Shown in pieces: positions 7,486-16,688 of a stretch of DNA of 17,208 bases. Numbering within the stretch: the stretch's first letter is position 1; each line of letters starts with the position of its first letter. Location of the stretch: positions 1 through 17,208 of the forward strand of contig VDLU01000024.1 of assembly GCA_006247105.1 (NCBI GenBank), written 5' to 3'. The notes beneath the pieces were generated by a model. The model worked only from the letters and a program-made list of their open reading frames with translations, did no database searches and had not been told where the DNA came from. Position numbers and translations under genes: made by a program. This DNA is from Giardia muris. Its lineage: Eukaryota > Fornicata > Diplomonadida > Hexamitidae.

Positions 7486-8915
7486 CATCCGGTTGATCCT
7501 GCCGGAGTACTACGCTACCCCCAAGGACAAAAGCCATGCAAGCGGACACGAGGTATGAAGTGGCGGACGGCTCGGTACAACGGTACGAGTCTGACCGGGG
7601 GTGAAGGCTAGACGGATACCGCTGGCAACCCAGCGCCAAGACGAGTGCTCAAGAGCGGGGAAGGAAAGCACGCGATGGAGCGAATGCCCGGATGAGGTTC
7701 CGAGGTATTACCTAGTCGGTAGAGTAGTGGTCTACGGAGGGGATGATGCCTGGCGGAGGATCAGGGTTTGACTCCGGAGAACGGGCCTGAGAGACGGCCC
7801 GTACATCCAAGGACGGCAGCAGGCGCGGAACTTGCCCAATGCGTGAAGGCGTGAGGCAGCAACGGGGGATCCCATGAAATGGGAAGACTGGGGGGTAGAT
7901 GACCCCAGCACAAGTCGAGGGAAAGGTCTGGTGCCAGCAGCCGCGGTAATTCCAGCTCGGCAGGCGTCGTACGGCGCTGTTGCAGTTAAAACGTCCGGAG
8001 TCGAGACGTCCAGCCGGGAGGAAAGAGGAGCGCTTAAGGCGGGAGTGAGTACGAGAAAGCCCGGGACGGACATGAAGGTGAATGGGTAAGGGCATGTGTA
8101 TTGGTGGGGGACGGGTGAAATAGGATGATCCGACCAAGACAGACAAAGGCGTAGGCACTTGCCAAGACCATATCAGTCGAACCAGGACGAAGCCCGGGGG
8201 CGAGAAGGCGATTAGACACCACCGTATTCCCGGGCGTAAACGATGCCACCGAGAGACTGGCCAGGTCGTCAGGATCGAAGGGAAACCGATCAGGGTACGG
8301 GCTCTGGGGGGAGTATGGCCGCAAGGCTGGAACTTGAAGGCATTGACGGAGGGGTACCACCAGACGTGGAGTCTGCGGCTCAATTTGACTCAACGCGAAC
8401 ACCTTACCAGGCCCAGACGTACGGAGGATCGACGGTTGAGAGGACCTTCGTGATCGTACGAGTGGTGGTGCATGGCCGTTCACAGCCCGTGGCTTGAGCC
8501 GTCTGCTTGACTGCGACAACGAGCGAGACCCTAACCTGGATGGGACCGCCAATGGTGAATTGGAGGAAGGTGGGGCGATAACAGGTCTGTGATGCCCTTA
8601 GACGCCCTGGGCTGCACGCGTACTACACTGTGGGGATGAAACCACGTCGAGTTGTGAAGCTTGATGAGATCAAACCCCCACGTGGTTGGGATCGTGGACT
8701 GGAACGTCCTCGTGAACCTGGAATGTCTAGTAGGCGTAGGTCATCAATCTACGCCGGATACGTCCCTGCCCCTTGTACACACCGCCCGTCGCTCCTACCG
8801 ACTGGGTCTTCTGGCGAGCTCCTGGGAGGGATGAACCGAACAGGGACGAACCGCGAGGCTTGGAGGAAGGAGAAGTCGTAACAAGGTATCCGTAGGTGAA
8901 CCTGCGGATGGATCC
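7486..8915 (+). rRNA. Small-subunit (16S-like 18S) rRNA, unit 2, complete
   Basis: The gene starts at CATCCGGTTGATCCTGCCGG, the standard eukaryotic SSU 5' end in its Giardia form, and ends at GCGGATGGATCC, about 1,430 nt in all. That is far below the usual 1,800 nt because most eukaryotic expansion segments are missing, a known trait of Giardia. The 530 loop is at 7933-7949 and the decoding region at 8773-8791. GCGGATGGATCC differs from the usual GCGGAAGGATCATTA near the 3' end. Two bases differ from the common eukaryotic form GAGCCTGCGGCTTAATTTGA: T at 8372 and C at 8381; unit 1 has the common form. Landmark sequences damaged in unit 1 are intact here, so this is the best reference copy in the window. 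Confidence 0.98.
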
Positions 8916-8954
8916 ATCGAGAGGGAAGGTACGAGGATGAAGGCAATGAGATGA
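8916..8954 (+). other. ITS1, unit 2
   Basis: About 39 nt of purine-rich spacer, ending in AATGAGATGA (8945-8954) at the presumed 5.8S 5' end. Mature ends are inferred, not measured. Confidence 0.8.
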
Positions 8955-9075
8955 CGCGACCCGGTGGATGCCTTGGCTCGGGGGACGATGAAGGACGTGG
9001 CTGACGACGATACTCGATGTGGTCCAAGCACGTGACATCGATCTTCGAATGGATCATCGGGGTGGTGGGGTGATC
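8955..9075 (+). rRNA. 5.8S rRNA, unit 2
   Basis: The block GGATGCCTTGGCTCGG, GATGAAGGACG and ATCTTCGAATGGATCATCGG follow each other as in other eukaryotic 5.8S RNAs. At about 121 nt it is shorter than the usual 150-160, in line with Giardia. The last 22 nt (9054-9075) can pair with LSU 9123-9143 with one bulged T, one T-C mismatch and one G-T wobble, the conserved contact between the 5.8S 3' end and the LSU 5' end. Either end may be off by up to about 10 nt. Confidence 0.9.
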
Positions 9076-9121
9076 TACGAACTGGGTTGTTCGAGGGGTT
9101 GAACGATGGGGAATGAGATGA
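9076..9121 (+). other. ITS2, unit 2
   Basis: About 46 nt lie between the two strands of the 5.8S-LSU helix. Ordinary eukaryotic ITS2 is several times longer with a four-helix fold; this one has room for only one small hairpin. It ends with AATGAGATGA (9112-9121). Confidence 0.8.
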
Positions 9122-10853
9122 GGATCCCCCCCCACTCCGATGAAGATGACGGGTGGAACTTAAGCATATCAGTACGCCCAGGAGAAGACACCAACCGGGA
9201 TTCCTTGATTAGCGGCGAGCGATCCAGGAGTAGTCCGACCTCGAAGCGATGAGCGTTGTGAGGACTGGGGGGATGTCCTAAACCCGAAGATGGGTTGAAA
9301 CCCACACCAAGGAGGGTGCCAGTCCCGTAGGGATGGACACAACCCCAACGACGAGTACCTCTGCTTGAGAGTGTAGAGGGAAGAGGAGGTGGTACCCTTC
9401 TAAGGCTAAATACCGCCCCGAGACCGATAGAGGACCAAGTAGTGCGAACGAAAGGTGAGAAGGATGCCGACCCAGGCACGTCAAAAGACCCTGAACCCGG
9501 GAGGCGACTCCCGACCTGTCGATGATCGATTGGTCGGGCCCGTCTCGAAACACGGACCGAGGAGTTAGGACCGATCGCGAGTCATGTGGCAAAGGGAAGT
9601 CAAGACTTCAAGGGGCCCCTTACAAGGGCAGAGCGATCGGTCCTAGACCCGAAAGGTGGTGATCTACACTTGACCAGGGTGAAGCCAGACGAAAGCCTGG
9701 TGGAGGCCCATCCCGGTGCTGACGTGCAAATCGCTCGGTCGAGTTGAGTGTAGGGGCGAAAGACTCATCGAACCACCTGGTAGCTGGTTACCTCCGAAAT
9801 GTCTCCCAGGATAGCCGACATCATGAACAGCTGCCCTAGGTAAGGCCACGATCGGTGGGAGTAGGGAGGTCACTCCTTATCCACCCCTCGAACCATGAAC
9901 AAGGGTGGAGCGGGGCCAACTTGTGTGGGCCCCCTCAACAGTGTTGATGTCGAGTGGGCCTCTCCTGGTAAGCAGGACGGGCAAGACGGGATGAACCGAC
10001 AGTCGGGGGAAGGTGTGGAAGTGTATGCTCGATCAAACGGTGTCCGTCGATCGTGACAGCTGGAAGGTGGCCTTAACAGTAGGAAGCCTCTAAGGAGTGT
10101 GTAACAACCCACCAGCCGAATCGAGGGGCCCGGAAAATGGAACACGCCGAAGCATACGATCGGAACCCGACCGAGATGTGTCTCGGGTAGGAGGTCGTCA
10201 TGATCGAGTCGAAGCCATGGGGTGACACGTGGTGGATCGAGTCATGATTGCTGATCTCGGTAGTAGTAGCCATTACTCCATCTGGAGGCCTGACGTGGAG
10301 ATGGGTTCCGTATCCCTGTCGATCAGATACGGGTGACACGATCCTAAGTCCGATGGTGTACGCCGTACCATGGGGTCATCCTCACAGGACGATAGGGCTG
10401 ACCGGTTAACATCCCGGTGGTATGATGGGGTCTTGGTGACATCCTTTCACAACGGTACATGAACGAAGCACATGGTGGGAGTCATCCCGTCCTACCCCAG
10501 TCCCCCCATGGCCAGTAGTACTTCAGGTCGTGCATGGCCATGATGGATCACATGTCCCTTCGGTCATCCATGAAACCCGTTGTGTCCCCCCCATCCTGAT
10601 CGTACCACAACCGCAACAGGACTCCAAGGTGATCAGCCTCTAGGCGGGAGAGACCATGACTCAGGGAAGTCGGCAAACTAGCTCCGTAACCTCGGGAGAA
10701 GGAGTGGCTCTGATCGATCAGAACCGGCACGGACCGAGGGATCCCGACTGTCTACTAACAACATAGCGTCGTGCCAGTCGTCATGGATGCGTACACGACG
10801 TGATTTCTGCCCAGTGCCATGACCGTCACCATGAAGAGGTTCATCCAAGCCCT

Positions 10854-10905
<52 letters not shown>

Positions 10906-11350
10906 GGGTAATTTCCGACGTGCATGAATGGATCAACGAGGATCCCACTGTCCCAAGTCATGCCTCCGTGAACCTACAGACCCGGGAACGGGCGGGTGTT
11001 GGTCGGCGGGGCAAGAAGACCCTTTTGAGCTTGACTCCAATCCGATCCTGGGGGATGGGATCATCGGTGCAGCATACAGGGGAGGCCGCTTCCATGAGAT
11101 ACCCTGACGTTGTTCACCATCCCACTCACCGACTTACATCGGCACACGGTCGGATGGGGAGTTTGGCTGGGGCGGCGCGCCTGCTAGATCACACCGCAGG
11201 CGTCCTATGGTAAGCTCAGTGAGGTCGGAAACCTCACGTGGAGCATAAGGGCATAAGCTTACTTGACTAGTACCCCCTGTCCCGGTACTTGCCGTGAAAG
11301 CGTGGCCTAACGATCCTTCAACCGCTCCGGTAATCCGAGCGTGGAGGTGA

Positions 11351-11394
<44 letters not shown>

Positions 11395-11396
11395 CC

Positions 11397-11440
<44 letters not shown>

Positions 11441-11490
11441 CCGTCCGCATGCATCGGTGCGGAAGCGTCGGATTGTTCACCCGTCTAAGG

Positions 11491-11534
<44 letters not shown>

Positions 11535-11798
11535 TCCTACCGACCATCTCCATGCGTCCAGTACGTCGGGTCAGTACGAGAGGAACACCCGTCGCGAGCC
11601 TCCGATCTCCCGGTTGTTTGACTTGACAGTGCCGGTCTGTCGCGCTCGGGGGACTAGCACTGAACGCCTCTAAGTGTCCATCCCACCTACTCGCATGGGT
11701 TGAGGGGCTTCCCCTCGATTCGCCCGGGTTGACGACCCTTTTCTCCGACCTACTGTACGGCGTGGAGCTTCTTGCGACCGCCTGAGGTTTGGTTCGGG
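9122..11798 (+). rRNA. Large-subunit (28S-type) rRNA, unit 2, complete
   Basis: The gene opens with the 5.8S-pairing segment and GAACTTAAGCATATCAGT (9156-9173). It runs through the domain IV segment CTCTCTTAAGGTAGC (10878-10892), the peptidyl-transferase segment GTTACCACAGGGATAACTGG (11358-11377) and the sarcin-ricin loop AGTACGAGAGGAAC (11573-11586). At about 2,680 nt it is smaller than E. coli 23S rRNA and much smaller than typical 28S rRNA. The least familiar part is about 10140-10850, where I could not follow conserved blocks. The 3' end is not defined by any motif; it is placed about 130 nt past GAACGCCTCTAAG, plus or minus about 40. Confidence 0.96.
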
Positions 11799-11808
11799 TT
11801 GGCATTCC

Positions 11809-12108
11809 CCCCGAGCCCCCGAGGGTCGAAGACCTGAGGGGGTGAGGGAAGGGCCGGAACAACCCCCCGAGGGTCGTGAGACCCGAAGGGGGGGCCGGAA
11901 GCGAGGCCCCCCGCCCCGAGGAAGACCTGAAGGGGGGTGAGGGCATCCCCCGTCATACCAGGGGGGTGGGAAGGGCTCCCCTCCGGTCGTGGGACCAGGG
12001 GGGTGAGGGCCCCCGGTCGTAAGGGGGCATCCCCGAGGGGTGAGACTTGAGGCGCCGAGGGTCATACCAGGGGGGGTGAGGGCCCCAAGGGGGGGCGTCC
12101 CCCGCCCG
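11809..12108 (+). repeat. G-rich block with GGTC-loop-GACC inverted repeats, unit 2
   Basis: The three inverted repeats of unit 1 recur unchanged: GGTC-GAA-GACC at 11824-11834, GGGTC-GTGA-GACCC at 11871-11884 and GGTC-GTGG-GACC at 11985-11996. Only the lengths of neighbouring G and C runs differ between the two units. Confidence 0.6.
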
Positions 12109-12168
12109 GATCGACCTGAAGCGAGATCAGACCCCCGTGGGTCGAAGGCCCGGGTACGGGGGCCTACA

Positions 12169-13481
12169 GAAGGATACCAGATTTGGAACGGTTACAGTGG
12201 ATTTTGGATCCGGACTCGAGATCAAAAGACCGGAGGGGCGAGGGCGGGTCCGCGGGTCCCTCGAACGGGGGGTCGTACAGGGGTCCCCCGTGGGCCCACG
12301 GCCGTCCCCCTGGGCACGGAACGGATCGGGGGTCCATGCCCTGGCCCGGGAGTCCACATGGGTCCTCACGGGGGCCTTCCCTCCAGGGGTCATTCGAGGT
12401 GTCCCCGGGGGTCCCCTGGGTCCATGGGGCCCTTGAAGTCCTTCAAGATGAACGGGGACGGGGGGCCCGGTCCCTCACGGGGTGGGCCCTCACACGGGGG
12501 GGGCTCATGGCTCCATCGGGGGACGGGGACTGGGGTCCGACCCCCCCGCCCTCCTTCGAGGGATCCGGGTCATCGGACCATGTGGTCATATGGATGGGCC
12601 TTCGGGGGGCCACGGTCCCCTCGGGGGTGGGTCATCGAATGGGATGGGGGACCATCTTCCCCATTGGGGTCCGGGGTCCCCCTCGACCCTCACAGGTCCC
12701 CCTCGAGTCCTCCATGAACGGGACGGAGGTCCACGGGGGCCAGGGGATCCCCGTGGGGTCCCCTTGAATCTCTGGGGTCTCGGGCCGGACCCTCACGGGA
12801 TTATAATGGGGGGCCCAAGCCCTCACGGGATCATCGTACGGGTACGGGGGGTCATGGCTCCATCATACGAGGGACGGGGGCTCCCGGGGCCCTCACGGGG
12901 TCCTTCAAGACGAACGGGGCCTCCCCCCATAGGTCCATGGACCTTCATGGGTGGGGGTGTGGTCCATCATACGGATGGGGGTTCCTTCGGTCGGGGGTCC
13001 GTCCGGTCCTCACGGGACAGGATCCAGGGGGCCTTCACGTCCCCTCATACGGGCCACATGGACCGGGTCATCAGGGGGATCCGGGTCATCATATGGGGCC
13101 CGGGCCTCATATCCATGGACGGGGACTCCCCCACGGGGCGGGCCCCCTTCATCGATCGGGTCCCTCACGGATCCTTCAGAGGGTGAAGATCGGACACGGC
13201 ATGGGACTTTCAGGCCCCCACGGGTCATCGGACGGACGATCGAACGGGCCCCCGAGGGCACGAGTAGAGGTAGTGGGTCCATGGGGCCCGGGACGACGCT
13301 CATCATTCCAGACGGGAGGGAACCCTTCCCGCTTTCTCCTTCATTCAAGTTTAGGACCGGAGGGGCGCCGAAGCGACGGGCCCCCTCAGAGGGGGACCGA
13401 AGGGGCGGCCCGAAGGGCGAGGCCACTGTGGGCACCGGTCACTGACTGGGCGTGTCTGCGTCCCCGCGTCCCGGGCGGCCC
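12169..13481 (+). repeat. GC-rich degenerate repeat region with recurring CCTCACGG, unit 2
   Basis: This counterpart of 4621-5930 has the same octamers and longer echoes. Extra bases in G and C runs, for example in GGTCCCCTGGG near 12412 and ATGGGGGTTCC near 12975, shift every long reading frame relative to unit 1. That argues against coding. Confidence 0.55.
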
Positions 13482-13885
13482 GCGTCTCCGTGTCCCTCGC
13501 ATCTCTCGCATCTCCCGCGTCTCTCATCACCTCTCATCACTTATTATCGTCCCTTATCGTGTCTCGTGTCCCTTATCGTCTCTTATCATCTCTTATCGTC
13601 CCCCGTCATCTCTCATCGCTCTCATCGCGTCCCCAGCCCCCCCACTCCTCTCGTGGATCCCCCTGGCCCCTCTCATGGATCCTCATGGATCCTCATGGAT
13701 CCTCATGCCCCCTCATGCCCCCCTGACTCCTCTTGAATCACCTCGTGGCCCCCCCTCTCAGGCCTCCCCCCTTCCTCCCTCAGCCCTCCCCACGCCTGCA
13801 CACACTCCCCCCCATCCCTCTACCACGTCGGGGAGCCCTCTCCCACATCCGTCTGACTCGTCCCCCAACCCCCAGGTCTCCAGAT
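13482..13885 (+). repeat. Pyrimidine-rich spacer tract, unit 2
   Basis: Counterpart of 5931-6330, with the same irregular CTCTCATC and CTTATCGTC repeats. The tract itself differs from unit 1 only in a few C-run lengths near its 3' half. Confidence 0.65.
13672..13721 (+). repeat. Five tandem 10-bp repeats, unit 2
   Basis: Three CTCATGGATC and two CTCATGCCCC decamers in register. Copy number and sequence are the same as in unit 1, so the array is not expanding or shrinking between these two units. Confidence 0.9.
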
Positions 13886-13888
13886 CCT

Positions 13889-13920
13889 CCTGGATTAATA
13901 TTTACTAATGAAAATCCAGG
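13889..13920 (+). repeat. AT-rich inverted repeat in the spacer, unit 2
   Basis: The arms CCTGGATT (13889-13896) and AATCCAGG (13913-13920) and the 16-nt loop are identical to unit 1, although G and C runs on both sides differ in length. Confidence 0.7.
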
Positions 13921-14201
13921 GGAATCCCGGACAATAGAGGGTTCGATCCATCATCTCGTCCCATGGGACTCCCGTCCCCCCTGCACCCTTTCGACGGTGT
14001 TACGTGACTGTGCACGCAGTGGGAGGGCCGTGGGGGTCGTGGGGATGGCAGGAGACTTGCATGGGGTCATCCTTGGGGACGGGTCGAGAGGGATGGAGGG
14101 GCCACCTAAGGGCCTTGTGGGGGCCTATGAGGGATCTTTGGGGGGTCGGGGGGCTCCCGGGACGCTCCTGGGCCGGGGACGGGTCGAGGCCTGGTGGGCC
14201 A

Positions 14202-14207
14202 TTTTTT
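14202..14207 (+). terminator. Lone T6 run (candidate terminator), unit 2
   Basis: CCATTTTTTGAAACTC occurs in the same place relative to promoter-like element 1 as in unit 1. The functional assignment is inference from position. Confidence 0.3.
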
Positions 14208-14251
14208 GAAACTCGACTTCGGACACCAACTTACACCTAAAATCGAGCAGA

Positions 14252-14303
14252 AAGTGCACGAAAGATGGAGGCCGACTTTCGGCTACTATAGGGGAAGGAG
14301 GAA
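14252..14303 (+). promoter_or_regulatory. Promoter-like element 1 (candidate spacer promoter), unit 2
   Basis: The sequence is the same as at 6691-6742, including GCCGA-CTT-TCGGC followed by TACTATAGGGG. Conservation between units does not by itself show function, because whole units are homogenised. Confidence 0.5.
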
Positions 14304-14324
14304 GGCCGGGCCCCGGGGGACGGG

Positions 14325-14442
14325 GGACGAAGTGCTGCCGCGGGGCGGGGAGGAGAAGGATCGGAGGGGTCACCTGGGGACCCTCAATAAGTGGACGAAA
14401 GGTGGAGGCCGACTTTCCGCTACTGTAGGGGCCAGGAGGCCG
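14325..14442 (+). promoter_or_regulatory. Promoter-like element 2 (degenerate), unit 2
   Basis: Counterpart of 6763-6880 with the same broken inverted repeat (GCCGA-CTT-TCCGC) and TACTGTAGGGG. The changes from elements 1 and 3 are therefore fixed features of the spacer, not read errors. Confidence 0.45.
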
Positions 14443-14491
14443 GGGCCCGGGGGCCCGAAGGGGCGAGGCCGGCCGAGGGCCCGCCCCCCCT

Positions 14492-14761
14492 CAAATCGGA
14501 CGGGGGGAGGGGCGAGAGGCCCCCAAATCGGACGGGGAGGAGGGCTCCAGGGCCCGCCCCCCCTCAAATCGAACGGGGGGAGGGGCGAGAGGCCCCCAAA
14601 TCGGACGGGGAGGAGGGCTCCAGGGCCCGCCCCCCCTCAAATCGAACGGGGGGAGGGGCGAGAGGCCCCCAAATCGGACGGGGAGGAGGGCTCCAGGGCC
14701 CGCCCCCCTCAAATCGAACGGGGCGAGGGGCGAGAGGCCCCCAAATCGGACGGGGAGGAGG
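14492..14761 (+). repeat. Four tandem 72-73 bp G-rich repeats, unit 2
   Basis: Units start at 14492, 14565, 14638 and 14710. Copy number equals that of unit 1, and differences lie in G and C run lengths. One substitution-like change appears in the last unit (ACGGGGCGAGGGG for ACGGGGGAGGGG). Confidence 0.92.
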
Positions 14762-14821
14762 CCCCCTCCGAACGGCCCCCTCCCCCCTCGGTCTTCCTCC
14801 CTCCCCCCCTCGCCCGGTCCT

Positions 14822-14947
14822 GAACGAAGTGCCGTCGCAGGGAGGGGAGTGAGCTGGGGAAGAAGGACCACAACCCCCACCTAGAGACCTTCAATAAGTG
14901 GCCCAAAGATGGAGGCCGATTTTCGGCTACTATAGGGAAGGCACGAC
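14822..14947 (+). promoter_or_regulatory. Promoter-like element 3, candidate rRNA gene promoter for unit 3
   Basis: I saw no difference from 7255-7380 (offset 7,567), with GCCGA-TTT-TCGGC and TACTATAGGGAAGG. It stands about 118 bp before the SSU of unit 3. Confidence 0.5.
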
Positions 14948-15052
14948 GAGGCCGGACCGGGACGAGAAGACCCACCCGACGACGAGTGTGGATCGTACGA
15001 CGAGAGGACGGAAGGGCCGGCCCACAACGGACGGATCGACCGATCGACAGAC
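14935..15052 (+). other. Candidate 5' external transcribed spacer of unit 3
   Basis: No difference from 7368-7485 was seen, including the paired GATCGACC and GATCGACA just before the SSU. The upstream limit depends on the predicted start site. Confidence 0.4.
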
Positions 15053-16482
15053 CATCCGGTTGATCCTGCCGGAGTACTACGCTACCCCCAAGGACAAAAG
15101 CCATGCAAGCGGACACGAGGTATGAAGTGGCGGACGGCTCGGTACAACGGTACGAGTCTGACCGGGGGTGAAGGCTAGACGGATACCGCTGGCAACCCAG
15201 CGCCAAGACGAGTGCTCAAGAGCGGGGAAGGAAAGCACGCGATGGAGCGAATGCCCGGATGAGGTTCCGAGGTATTACCTAGTCGGTAGAGTAGTGGTCT
15301 ACGGAGGGGATGATGCCTGGCGGAGGATCAGGGTTTGACTCCGGAGAACGGGCCTGAGAGACGGCCCGTACATCCAAGGACGGCAGCAGGCGCGGAACTT
15401 GCCCAATGCGTGAAGGCGTGAGGCAGCAACGGGGGATCCCATGAAATGGGAAGACTGGGGGGTAGATGACCCCAGCACAAGTCGAGGGAAAGGTCTGGTG
15501 CCAGCAGCCGCGGTAATTCCAGCTCGGCAGGCGTCGTACGGCGCTGTTGCAGTTAAAACGTCCGGAGTCGAGACGTCCAGCCGGGAGGAAAGAGGAGCGC
15601 TTAAGGCGGGAGTGAGTACGAGAAAGCCCGGGACGGACATGAAGGTGAATGGGTAAGGGCATGTGTATTGGTGGGGGACGGGTGAAATAGGATGATCCGA
15701 CCAAGACAGACAAAGGCGTAGGCACTTGCCAAGACCATATCAGTCGAACCAGGACGAAGCCCGGGGGCGAGAAGGCGATTAGACACCACCGTATTCCCGG
15801 GCGTAAACGATGCCACCGAGAGACTGGCCAGGTCGTCAGGATCGAAGGGAAACCGATCAGGGTACGGGCTCTGGGGGGAGTATGGCCGCAAGGCTGGAAC
15901 TTGAAGGCATTGACGGAGGGGTACCACCAGACGTGGAGTCTGCGGCTCAATTTGACTCAACGCGAACACCTTACCAGGCCCAGACGTACGGAGGATCGAC
16001 GGTTGAGAGGACCTTCGTGATCGTACGAGTGGTGGTGCATGGCCGTTCACAGCCCGTGGCTTGAGCCGTCTGCTTGACTGCGACAACGAGCGAGACCCTA
16101 ACCTGGATGGGACCGCCAATGGTGAATTGGAGGAAGGTGGGGCGATAACAGGTCTGTGATGCCCTTAGACGCCCTGGGCTGCACGCGTACTACACTGTGG
16201 GGATGAAACCACGTCGAGTTGTGAAGCTTGATGAGATCAAACCCCCACGTGGTTGGGATCGTGGACTGGAACGTCCTCGTGAACCTGGAATGTCTAGTAG
16301 GCGTAGGTCATCAATCTACGCCGGATACGTCCCTGCCCCTTGTACACACCGCCCGTCGCTCCTACCGACTGGGTCTTCTGGCGAGCTCCTGGGAGGGATG
16401 AACCGAACAGGGACGAACCGCGAGGCTTGGAGGAAGGAGAAGTCGTAACAAGGTATCCGTAGGTGAACCTGCGGATGGATCC
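15053..16482 (+). rRNA. Small-subunit (16S-like 18S) rRNA, unit 3, complete
   Basis: About 1,430 nt, from CATCCGGTTGATCCTGCCGG to GCGGATGGATCC. I found no difference from the unit 2 copy. The 530 loop is at 15500-15516 and the decoding region at 16340-16358. It shares the unit 2 bases at the three positions where unit 1 differs (G 15227, T 15939, C 15948). Confidence 0.98.
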
Positions 16483-16521
16483 ATCGAGAGGGAAGGTACG
16501 AGGATGAAGGCAATGAGATGA
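16483..16521 (+). other. ITS1, unit 3
   Basis: Matches ITS1 of unit 2; the AATGAGATGA decamer is at 16512-16521. Confidence 0.8.
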
Positions 16522-16642
16522 CGCGACCCGGTGGATGCCTTGGCTCGGGGGACGATGAAGGACGTGGCTGACGACGATACTCGATGTGGTCCAAGCACGT
16601 GACATCGATCTTCGAATGGATCATCGGGGTGGTGGGGTGATC
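16522..16642 (+). rRNA. 5.8S rRNA, unit 3
   Basis: Matches the 5.8S of unit 2, including the GACGACGAT that is shortened to GACGAT in unit 1, and the 3' segment that pairs with the LSU start. Confidence 0.9.
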
Positions 16643-16688
16643 TACGAACTGGGTTGTTCGAGGGGTTGAACGATGGGGAATGAGATGA
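16643..16688 (+). other. ITS2, unit 3
   Basis: Matches ITS2 of unit 2; the AATGAGATGA decamer is at 16679-16688. Confidence 0.8.

Larger units (their letters stand above)
11799..15052 (+). other. Intergenic spacer, unit 2
   Basis: About 3.25 kb with the same order of sub-regions as the spacer of unit 1. It is about 19 bp longer, mainly in G and C runs. A few runs are instead longer in unit 1, for example one extra C near 4321 and one near 5930. About 13925-14200 is G-rich unique sequence in which I see nothing specific. Confidence 0.9.

Noticed and set aside
7712..8383. A 223-codon open frame antisense to the SSU rRNA, identical in unit 3
   Set aside because: Its identity follows from rRNA conservation. 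It has no recognisable domain and the sense strand is plainly SSU rRNA.
10896..11213. A 105-codon + strand frame inside the LSU, identical to one at 3349-3666
   Set aside because: It lies within domain IV-V LSU rRNA sequence, and conservation is that of the rRNA.
12937..13908. A 323-codon frame running into the pyrimidine-rich tract of unit 2
   Set aside because: The unit 1 equivalent is a different frame of different length (5400-6185). The carboxyl half is simple Ser, Pro, His and Leu sequence from CTCATC-type repeats.
11799..15052. Search for a 5S rRNA gene, tRNA genes or retroelements in the spacer
   Set aside because: I saw no A-box and B-box pairs, 5S-like sequence, reverse-transcriptase motifs or poly-A tails. 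A remote match could be missed by eye.
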